From assembly GCF_000691505.1 (NCBI RefSeq), contig NZ_JMIP02000017.1, positions 248,001 through 312,000 on the forward strand: a DNA stretch of 64,000 nt, given 5' to 3'. Numbering within the stretch: the first letter of the stretch is position 1; every line of letters starts with the position of its first letter. The notes under the pieces were generated by a model. That model was not told the origin of the DNA and made no database searches. It worked only from the letters and a program-made list of their open reading frames with translations. This document shows positions 41,992-49,971 of this stretch, piece after piece. The translations under genes and the position numbers were made by a program. The DNA comes from Halostagnicola sp. A56. GTDB taxonomy: Archaea; Halobacteriota; Halobacteria; Halobacteriales; Natrialbaceae.

Positions 41992-44018
41992 ATGGGAAAT
42001 AACCACAGGCATAGCAGGATTGCACAGGAGCCAACTATCGATCGGCGAACCGTCATGAAAGCGAGCGCGGCGCTCGGAACGCTCGCGCTCTCGGGAGCAA
42101 CCCTCGGAACGACGGGCGTACGGGCGCTCCCCGATAACCCCGAAACCGACGAAGAAACCGTCGCCTTGCAGATGTTTCACCGCGAGTGGACCGAAATCGA
42201 ATCCCGAATCCCTGACATCGCCGACTCGGGATTCGACGCCATCTGGGTTCAGCAGCCAGCCGAGATGAAACTGGACTGGGACAACCTCACCTACGACGGG
42301 ACGATGGGATTCTACGACGAGGTTGGCCCCTACGGACACCGCGATCCGCACCCGCCGATCGGCTACCAGCCGGTCGATCTGCGGAACTTCGACTCCTCGC
42401 TCGGAACGGAAGGCGAACTCGAGTCGCTGATCGAGACCGCTCACGACCACGATATCGAGGTCATCGTCGACACCGTACTCAACCACATGGCCAATCCCGA
42501 CGGACCCGACGGACGGGTCGACTGGCCCCAGTTCGACGAGAACGAACACTTCCACGACAACGGAACGCTCGGCGACGACTGTCAGGTAAACGGCGAGGCG
42601 GCAAACTACGAGTGCGATCTGCTCGGCCTCCCCTCGCTGGACGTCGAGCATCCCGAGGTCCAGTCGGCCCACGAGGCCTACATCGAGAAGATCGCAAGTC
42701 TGGGTGCCGACGGCCTGCGCTACGACGCGGCCGCACACGTCTGGCCGTGGTATTTTGCGGAGAACGTCAATCCGCTGGCGGACGACCTCGGCCTCTGGCG
42801 CGTCGCGGAGGTCTGGGAAGAAAGCGATATCGACGGTTTGCTCGAGTGGGCCGACACGGGTATGACCGTCTTCGACTTCCCGCTTCACTCGGCCATCTCC
42901 GACGCATTCGAGAACGGTAGCATGGAGAACCTCTCACAGAATTCCGCCCCGGGCGTCGCCCACCGGGACCCGAGCGTCGCGGTCACGTTCGTCCAGAACC
43001 ACGACGCGGTCGGTCCGGGGGTCCACCCGACCGACGACGCAGCGACCGTCCCGGAAGGTCGCGCGGTCGAACTCGCGGAGGCGTTCATCCTCGCGTACGC
43101 CGGTATGCCGATGATTTACCGGTCGGGCCCCGAGGAGTACCACGAACTCGAGGACGACGATCTGTCCACGCTCGTTACGATCTCGAAGGAGTTCGCCCGC
43201 GGCGAGGTCATCGACCGCGACGTCGGTATCGACCACTACGTCTTCGAGCGAGAGGGGAACCTCCTCGCCGGGATCAACAAAGGCGGTCAGCCCAGGTCGG
43301 TCGCAGTCGACTCGTCTTGGGCCGATACCGTTCTCGTCGACGCCACCGGGACCGGCGACGATCTCGAGGTCGGCTCAAGCGGCGAAATCACCGTCGAAAT
43401 TCCGGCTGAGGGATACGTCATGTACGTCGACGACGCGGATCCAATCCCCGCGGAGCGTGGCGTTTCGTTCGACTCGCTCGAGTATACCGTCGACGAGGCC
43501 GAATCCGTCGACATCGGCGTCACAGCCAGCGCCGGAGACGAACCGCTCACCGCGGACGTGACGCTCGCAGTCGACGGAACCGAGGAGGCGACCCAGGGCG
43601 TCGACCTCGACGCCGAATCGTCGACAGCAGTCGAATTCGAACTCGGAACGGCCGATCTCGACGACGGCGAATACGACCTCGAGGTCGCCATCCCCGACGA
43701 CTCCGACACCGCCACGCTCCTCGTCGGAAGCGAAGCCGACGGCGGCGACCTGACGCTTCGGACGACGGTCGACGTCGGATACGGCCAGTCGGTCTACTTT
43801 ACGGGAAGCACCGACGAACTCACCGACTGGGGCGGTGGTATCGAAGGCACCTGGTCGGAGGGCAACGTCTGGGAAGTCACCGTCGCCGATCCCGGTGAAT
43901 TCGAGTGGAAGACTCGCCGTGGCCCGTCGGGCGAGAGCGGCGAGGTCTGGGAGCGCGGCGATAATCACGATCACACCGACCTCGATCCGTCCCATCAGGC
44001 TGGGCGGACGACGCCTGA
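41992..44018 (+). CDS. Secreted GH13 alpha-amylase with C-terminal CBM20-like starch-binding domain (3' frameshift)
   Basis: An exported glycosidase with a Tat signal at about residues 18-45 (IDRRTVMKASAALGTLAL). The four GH13 regions are present: IEVIVDTVLNHMANPDG, ADGLRYDAAAHVWPW (nucleophile Asp), LWRVAEVWEESDIDG (acid Glu) and VAVTFVQNHDAVGPGVH (Asp). An all-beta domain follows, then a CBM20-like module (GYGQSVYFTGSTDELTDWGG, NVWEVTVADPGEFEWKTRRG, WERGDNHDHTDLDPS). As read, the frame continues to 44397 and into the next gene. One G restored near 43998-44000 gives HQGWADDA and a stop at 44016-44018, for 675 residues. A TTTTATTTA box at 41946-41954 precedes the ATG at 41992. It degrades starch outside the cell. 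Confidence 0.88.
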
Positions 44019-44176
44019 CCGACCGCTCCGATCGCAGCTTCGAGCGACTGCTGGTCTCGCTCGAGGACGACCGACCGAGGCCGCGCTGGTGACCGCCGGG
44101 CGCGACTCTCGAAAACGGCCGACCGGTTCCTCCCGGTTCTCGCGCTTTTATGCGGTTGTGTGTCGAACGAGATCGT

Positions 44177-45148
44177 ATGCGAGCTATCGAAGTTCCAGCG
44201 TACGGAGAGAGCGACGCGCTCGAGGTCGTCGATGTCGAAACACCCGAGCCGGGCCCGGGCGAGGTTCGGATCGAGATCAAAGCCGCCGGGATCAACTTCG
44301 CGGACATCATGCAACGACGTGGCGTCTACCCCGGCGGACCGGACGCGCCGTACACGCCCGGCATGGAAGCCGCGGGAACGATCGACGAGGTTGGTGAAGG
44401 CGTCGACCTCGAGGCGGGCGACCGCGTCGTCGCAATGCTCGAGACCGGCGGCTACGCCGAGTATGCGACCGCGAACGCCCAGATGCTGTTCCCGATTCCC
44501 GAGGGGATGAGTTTCGAGGAAGCCGCCGGGTTCCCCGTCCAGTTTCTCACCGCCCACGCCTGTCTGTTCGAGTGGGGCGACCTGGAGGCGGGCGAATCGG
44601 TCCTGATACAGGCCGCGGCGGGCGGCGTCGGCACCGCCGCGGTGCAACTCGCCTCCCGGGCCGGTGCCGAGGTCTTCGGGACCGCGAGCACGCAGGAGAA
44701 ACTCGAGCTCGCGGCGGACCTGGGCTGTGACCACCCGATCCAGTACACGGAGGTCGACTTCCGGGACCCAATCGCTGAAGCGACCGACGACGAGGGCGTC
44801 GACCTCGTCCTCGAGAGCGTCGGCGACGACGTGTTCGATCGCAGTCTCGACGCGCTCGCGCACTTCGGCCGACTCGTCACCTACGGCGTTGCGAGCGGCG
44901 TTCCGGCCGAGGCTGAGAACCGACGGCTCCTCTTCGAGAACAAGAGCGTCCGCGGGTTCCACCTCGGACAGGCCGCCGCCCACGATCCGAGCAGGATCAT
45001 GCAGGCCGTCCCGGAACTCACCGAGGGACTGCAATCCGGCGAACTCGAGGTCGTCCTCGGCGAGTCGTTCGCGCTCGAGGACGCGGCCGAGGCCCACCAG
45101 TACATCGAAGACCGGAAGAGTTCGGGAAAAGTCGTTTTGAAGCCGTAG
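44177..45148 (+). CDS. NADPH:quinone oxidoreductase (QOR-type MDR)
   Basis: A 323-residue zinc-free medium-chain dehydrogenase starting MRAIEVPAYGESDALEVVDV. Motifs: IKAAGINFADIMQRRGVYPG (classic QOR), GMEAAGTIDEVGEGVDLEAG, AAGFPVQFLTAHACLFEW, VLIQAAAGGVGTAAVQLASR as the NADPH loop, and VDLVLESVGDDVFDRSLDAL. It ends with KSSGKVVLKP. It probably reduces quinones or alpha,beta-unsaturated carbonyls, protecting against oxidative damage. The upstream amylase frame overlaps this gene only because of its frameshift. Confidence 0.9.
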   Translation: MRAIEVPAYGESDALEVVDVETPEPGPGEVRIEIKAAGINFADIMQRRGVYPGGPDAPYTPGMEAAGTIDEVGEGVDLEAGDRVVAMLETGGYAEYATANAQMLFPIPEGMSFEEAAGFPVQFLTAHACLFEWGDLEAGESVLIQAAAGGVGTAAVQLASRAGAEVFGTASTQEKLELAADLGCDHPIQYTEVDFRDPIAEATDDEGVDLVLESVGDDVFDRSLDALAHFGRLVTYGVASGVPAEAENRRLLFENKSVRGFHLGQAAAHDPSRIMQAVPELTEGLQSGELEVVLGESFALEDAAEAHQYIEDRKSSGKVVLKP

Positions 45149-45224
45149 CAAGGCTCGAGCAGCGACTCGAGACTATTTTCGTCGTGGGAACGCCGGAGCA
45201 CGAGAACGCCGGTCTATCGACGGT

Positions 45225-48200
45225 TCACTGCCGGGTTTGCCCGCCGTCCGCTTCGATCGAGGACTCGTCCTCGAGCTCTGGAGCCGCGTCTCCGTCGGGA
45301 CCACACCCGAGCGAGCGGTGCGGACAGAACTGACAGTGCGGCCCCGGCGTCGTCTCAGCGAACGTCGGCTCGTCGATCGACGCGAGCGACTCGCGGACTG
45401 CCGACCAGTCGGGGCGCTCCGCCGGCTCGAGGAGTTCGACCCGCGGTCCGTCGACATCTCCCACGTAGACGTACCCGACCCCAGCGATCGGTTCGTCGAA
45501 CGCCCGCTCACAGGCTCGAGCGTACACCGAGAGCTGGACGGCCTCGGTCGGATCGATCCGGTCGGCCGTCGCCTTGTAATCGAGGACGATGAGCCCGCCC
45601 GAGGGGGTTCGTTTGATCGAATCGACGTAACCGACGACGTCGCCGGCAACTCCCGAAACGTCCTCGAGGACGAACGGCAGTTCGGCAGCGACGGTCTCCC
45701 AGTCAGCGACGGGGTCCTCGAACATCGAGGCTTCGACCTCGAAATAGCGGTCGATACACGCAGAGATCGCATCGCGGTACTCGAGGGCGTTTCGCGCGGC
45801 GAGCCGCCTGCTGGCCGCGTCGTGCCACTCCGCGCGTGTGTCGTAGCCGCGGTGAAACGCCTCCTCGGCGACGGCGTGGAAGATCGATCCGACGAGACGG
45901 CCGTCGGTCCGGGCATCAGCTGCTGTCTTCGAATCTGGCTGTGCGGTCTCGCGATCGCTCTCGGCCGATCGAACGGGATCGCCGGGCGCTTGCACGACGT
46001 GATCGAGATAGTGCTTTCGAGCGCAGGTTTCGTGGGTCGCCAGCGCGGAGTAACTGTGACGCATCGTCGCCTCGAGATCCGAGAGCGACGAGAGCGTCTC
46101 GACGGGGAACCGGACCGTTTCGGTCGTCAGCGCGCTCGCCTGGCGGGTCGTCGGCACGTCGAAGTCGTCGCCGACTCCCACACTGCCCGCGGCGTCGGCG
46201 GCCGGAAGCAACTGCCCGTCGCGAACCAATCGACCGAGGTGATGGACCCGCTCGATCGCCGCCCGCGTCTCGAGCGGTTCGACCCGCCGGTCGTCGTTGT
46301 CCTGGTAGTACGTGATCGTCCCCGGATTCTCGTGCGCACTCGTCTCGAGTGCGCCCGTCCAGTCGACGACTGTCTCCGGATACCGCTCGCGGACGGTATC
46401 GAAGCTCTCGGCGATCGTCGACCAGAGGTCCATCCGCTTTCCGGCCACGGACCACTCGATCTCGTCGGCGAGACAGGATTCGGCGGCCGAGACAGACACT
46501 TGTGTTGCGTCGCCGTCGTAGTCGTACTCCGAACCGAACACGAGCAGGTGGTTCTCGGCTCGAGTCAGGGCGACGTGGAGCACGCGCCACTCCTCGCCAA
46601 GCGGTTCCGCCGCGAGATTGGCGAGCAGCGGCGAGTCGACGTCGTCGTCGAGCGTCGCCTCGAGGAGTCGGTACCGGTTGCGGCGGGCATAATCGCCGTC
46701 GACGCACCACTCCTCGTCCGAGAGGAAGGGGACGAGGACGGTGTCGAACTGGAGGCCCTTCGCCTGGTGGACGGTCATCACGTCGACCCGGTCGCTCGAG
46801 CGAGCGCCACGGTCGGTCGACGACTCGCTCGCGCGGAGCGTGCGTTCGAGGGCGTCGACGAACCGCGACGTGAGCGACGTAAGCACCGAATCGCCGTCGT
46901 ATCCCTCGACGAAGCGCTCGAGTCGCTCGAGTTCGGTGCGTTCCGCCGCCGTCAGGAACCACTCGAGGTTCGTCCGTTCCCGGAAGCGTCGAACGAACTC
47001 CGAGAGCGGATAGACGTCTCGAATCGACTCGAGCGCCTCGAGGTGGTCTCGGGCCCGCGCGAGCCTGTCGACGGCCTCGACCGGAGGCTCGTCGTCGCCG
47101 GCCGGATCGGTCGCCACACCGGTCTCGAGGTCACAGTCGAACAGCGCGTCGTACAGTGAGTCGCTCCGGCGCGCGAGCGTCTCGAGGTCCGATTCGGGTA
47201 TTCGATAGCGAAAGAGCAACACCCGCCAGAGGTGTGCATCGGCCGCTTGGTCGACGAGCACGCGGAGATACGAGAGCACGGTCTGTATTCCGGGGTGGAT
47301 CTCACCTCGTGGCGAGCCGGAGACGGCGAAGGGGATGCGCCGACTCTCGAGTTCGTCGGCGACCGCCTGGGCCTGCCGGTTCGTCCGAACGATGATCGCG
47401 ACGTCCTCGAGCGAGCGCCGCGGGACGTTCTCGAGGCGGCCGTTGAGCAGCCGGGCGGTCGCTTTGGCCACCTGCTCGGGCGTCGACCAGGGCAGTTCGT
47501 CGCTCTCGACTTTCAGCAGCCGGTGGGGCGGATCCGGCTCGTCGTACTCGCCGGGAGCCCGGTCGTTCTCCCGGAGCGTCTTCGACTCCTGAGGTCCGTA
47601 CGAACAGTTGTTCGTCAGGTCGAGGATCTCCTGGCGCGACCGGAAGTTCAACTCGAGTTCGACCGACTCGAACCCGTCGTCGGTGTTCGAAAGGCGGTCG
47701 AGACCCTCGCGGTCGGTGCCTCGCCACCCGTAGATCGCCTGATCCTTGTCGCCGATAGCGAGCAGATCCGGCCGGCTTTCGCCCTCGGTGAGCGCTCGAA
47801 TGAGCCTGAACTGCGTCTCGTCGGTGTCCTGGAACTCGTCGCAGTAAACGTGGTCCCAGCGGGTCGCGATCTCGTCGGCCACGGAGTCGGTTTCGGTGAG
47901 CAAGCCCGTCGCCGTCCGAACGAGTTCGTCGAAGTCGACGGCGTCGTCGCGCGCTAACCGCTCCCTGTAATCCGCGTAGACGTCGGTGTAGTGGCGCGCG
48001 AGTCGCAGGAACTCGACGTAGTGTTTCAACCGGCCGAACGGCGTCTGCTCGAGTCTACCCGTCGAGTCGCCCCATATTTCGTTCCCGAACAGCGCTCGCG
48101 GCAGGTGTTTCGTCGTCGGCTCCTCGAGCGATATCGTCTCGAGCGTATTTGTCACGCACGTCTGGAGCGCCCGCAGGTACGCGTCGATCGTCTCGACGAC

Positions 48201-48953
48201 CGAGTCAGACCGAAACTCGCTCGGCGCTTCCGCGATCTTCTCCCGACAAAAGCCCACCAGCTTGCCGTACTCGATCAGCGACTCGCGAGCGGCCTCGAGG
48301 TGCTCGGGGTCGTTGAAGTACCGAAACGCCTCGTTATCGAAGGAGAACTCCTCTGCGGCCGTCTCCTCGAGCCAGAGGACGAACTCGGAACACAGCTCGA
48401 GGGTGCGAACCGACGGCAGTCGCGACGCGAGCGCGTCGGGATCGATATCCTCCTGGCTCATCGTCGCGACGAACCAGTCGATGGCGTCCGCGAGGTCGGC
48501 CGGCGAGCCGTCGCCGCGAGCGGGGGCGGCCGCGAAATCGTACTCCGTTTCGGCGAGGAGTCGGCCGACGATTCGTCGTCGCTTGCGTTCGGTCACGACC
48601 TCGAACTCCGGCGAGAGCCCGAGATAGTAGGCGTACTCGCGGACCAACTCGTAACAGAACGAGTGGTAGGTGTAGACGTCGATCGCCGCCGCAGCCGCCG
48701 GGTCGAGCCGTTCTGCGACCGCTTCACGGATGCTCGAGGCGGCCTCGTTCGCGAAGGTGAGTACCAGCACGTCCTCGGGGTCGACCGCCCCACTATCGAT
48801 CGCCCGCTCGATCCGCATGAGCATCGTCGTCGTCTTCCCGGTTCCGGCGCCCGCGTCGACGGAGATCGACACGCTCTCGCTCTCGATGACCCGCCGCTGA
48901 TTGCCCTTCGGCTCGAGCGGCTCGTCTCTCTCCGGGTCAGGTCGATCAGCCAT
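45225..48953 (-). CDS. AddA/RecB-like UvrD helicase with C-terminal Fe-S PD-(D/E)XK nuclease
   Basis: A 1242-residue SF1A helicase-nuclease. Walker A is SVDAGAGTGKTTTMLMRIER (residues 31-50). Further helicase motifs are VYCDEFQDTDETQFRLIRAL (motif II), GDKDQAIYGWRGTDREGLDR (III), MTVHQAKGLQFDTVLVPFLS (V) and RVLHVALTRAENHLLVFG (VI). The C-terminal ~270 residues are a RecB-family nuclease: HETCARKHYLDHVVQ, GSIFHAVAEEAFHRGY, VVGYVDSIKRTPSGGLIVLD with the following YKAT (Asp and Asp-x-Lys active site), and CQFCPHRSLGC closing an iron-sulfur cluster with the first Cys. It is last of three overlapping genes. Together they match the parts of AddAB, which processes broken DNA ends for recombination. 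Confidence 0.88.
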   Translation of the reverse strand: MADRPDPERDEPLEPKGNQRRVIESESVSISVDAGAGTGKTTTMLMRIERAIDSGAVDPEDVLVLTFANEAASSIREAVAERLDPAAAAAIDVYTYHSFCYELVREYAYYLGLSPEFEVVTERKRRRIVGRLLAETEYDFAAAPARGDGSPADLADAIDWFVATMSQEDIDPDALASRLPSVRTLELCSEFVLWLEETAAEEFSFDNEAFRYFNDPEHLEAARESLIEYGKLVGFCREKIAEAPSEFRSDSVVETIDAYLRALQTCVTNTLETISLEEPTTKHLPRALFGNEIWGDSTGRLEQTPFGRLKHYVEFLRLARHYTDVYADYRERLARDDAVDFDELVRTATGLLTETDSVADEIATRWDHVYCDEFQDTDETQFRLIRALTEGESRPDLLAIGDKDQAIYGWRGTDREGLDRLSNTDDGFESVELELNFRSRQEILDLTNNCSYGPQESKTLRENDRAPGEYDEPDPPHRLLKVESDELPWSTPEQVAKATARLLNGRLENVPRRSLEDVAIIVRTNRQAQAVADELESRRIPFAVSGSPRGEIHPGIQTVLSYLRVLVDQAADAHLWRVLLFRYRIPESDLETLARRSDSLYDALFDCDLETGVATDPAGDDEPPVEAVDRLARARDHLEALESIRDVYPLSEFVRRFRERTNLEWFLTAAERTELERLERFVEGYDGDSVLTSLTSRFVDALERTLRASESSTDRGARSSDRVDVMTVHQAKGLQFDTVLVPFLSDEEWCVDGDYARRNRYRLLEATLDDDVDSPLLANLAAEPLGEEWRVLHVALTRAENHLLVFGSEYDYDGDATQVSVSAAESCLADEIEWSVAGKRMDLWSTIAESFDTVRERYPETVVDWTGALETSAHENPGTITYYQDNDDRRVEPLETRAAIERVHHLGRLVRDGQLLPAADAAGSVGVGDDFDVPTTRQASALTTETVRFPVETLSSLSDLEATMRHSYSALATHETCARKHYLDHVVQAPGDPVRSAESDRETAQPDSKTAADARTDGRLVGSIFHAVAEEAFHRGYDTRAEWHDAASRRLAARNALEYRDAISACIDRYFEVEASMFEDPVADWETVAAELPFVLEDVSGVAGDVVGYVDSIKRTPSGGLIVLDYKATADRIDPTEAVQLSVYARACERAFDEPIAGVGYVYVGDVDGPRVELLEPAERPDWSAVRESLASIDEPTFAETTPGPHCQFCPHRSLGCGPDGDAAPELEDESSIEADGGQTRQ

Positions 48954-49971
48954 CGAATCCCACCTCCCGGGAGAGATACCGCGGACAACAGACCGCGTAG
49001 GCGCAGTCCGGACACGAGTTGGTCTCGATCTGGTCCCAGCCGCCCGCCGGCTCGCGGCGCTCGGAAACGATATCGTCGACGACGCTCGCGAGCCGTTGCT
49101 CGATCGTTTCGTTCCGGTGTTCGTGTGTCATACCGAACGTGTGGTGGTCGAGAAAGACATCGGTCAGGTCGATCGGATCGACGCTCGTCTCGACTGTTTC
49201 GCTGACCCAGTTGACCGAGTTTCGGGAGCGATCCGCGAGCGGGATCAGGACGTATCGACAGGTCCGGCCCTCGAGTCCGAGGCGATCACACAGCCCCCGG
49301 AGCCCGTCGAGAACGGCAGCGGTCTCGAGTAACGTCCCCACCGGGCCCGGTTCGAAAGTCGAGTCGTCCGGATCGAAGTGATCCGAAAACAGTTCGGCGA
49401 CATCGCCCTCCCAGTCCGATCGATAGCGTAGGAGCCCCAGCGAGTCGGCCGTGGGGACGAACCGAACGCCGACGAGTGAGGCGCCGTCGCCGACGACGTA
49501 ATCGACCGACGACTCGAGGGTCACCGATCGGGAGGCCGCCGCTTCGTCAGCCGGAATCGAAACCGTCGACGATAGCGAGAGCGCCGGGCCGATCAGTTCG
49601 CCAACGGTGCTCGTCGATCGAAGTTCGTCGATTCCGGCCGCGTGGGTCGTTCCGACCGCCTCGACGTATGCTCGGACGGTCGCCTCGAGCACTCGGCGTT
49701 CGAACCGGCGCTGTGCCAGCGAGTGAAAGCGCTCGTCGTGTTCGCTCCAGAGCGTCGCGAGTCGCTCGAGCATCGCTTCCGCAAGGGAGTCGCACTCGAG
49801 TTCGCCCGTTCGCAGGCCGTCACAGATCGCGCGACGAACCAGATCGACGCGGTCGCTCGAGTTGGACTCGGCCGTCGGGTGACGAACTCCGTCGACGTGG
49901 GCAAACGCGTAGCGGCGCGGACAGCGCAGATACGTCTCGAGCGCCTCGACAGAGAGCGGACGACTACTCAC
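48946..49971 (-). CDS. AddB-like nuclease-domain protein with Fe-S cysteines but no visible PD-(D/E)XK active site
   Basis: A 341-residue protein. The start SVEALETYLRCPRRYAFAHV has C17 in the setting typical of AddB, Cas4 and RecB nuclease domains. The end has NSCPDCAYAVCCPRYLSREV with C320, C323 and C328 or C329, the matching C-x2-C-x4/5-C of an iron-sulfur nuclease. In the middle, where the active site should be (a beta hairpin of form GxxDxxxx..DxK), the sequence is LESSVDYVVGDGASLVGVRF, with Gly-Val-Arg in place of Asp-x-Lys. It therefore appears to be structural rather than catalytic. It overlaps its neighbours by eight bases on each side. Confidence 0.72.
   Translation of the reverse strand: MSSRPLSVEALETYLRCPRRYAFAHVDGVRHPTAESNSSDRVDLVRRAICDGLRTGELECDSLAEAMLERLATLWSEHDERFHSLAQRRFERRVLEATVRAYVEAVGTTHAAGIDELRSTSTVGELIGPALSLSSTVSIPADEAAASRSVTLESSVDYVVGDGASLVGVRFVPTADSLGLLRYRSDWEGDVAELFSDHFDPDDSTFEPGPVGTLLETAAVLDGLRGLCDRLGLEGRTCRYVLIPLADRSRNSVNWVSETVETSVDPIDLTDVFLDHHTFGMTHEHRNETIEQRLASVVDDIVSERREPAGGWDQIETNSCPDCAYAVCCPRYLSREVGFDG

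Noticed and set aside
44019-44397. Arg-rich C-terminal extension of the amylase overlapping the quinone reductase gene
   Set aside because: Composition is wrong for a secreted haloarchaeal protein and a one-base correction gives a proper stop at 44018.
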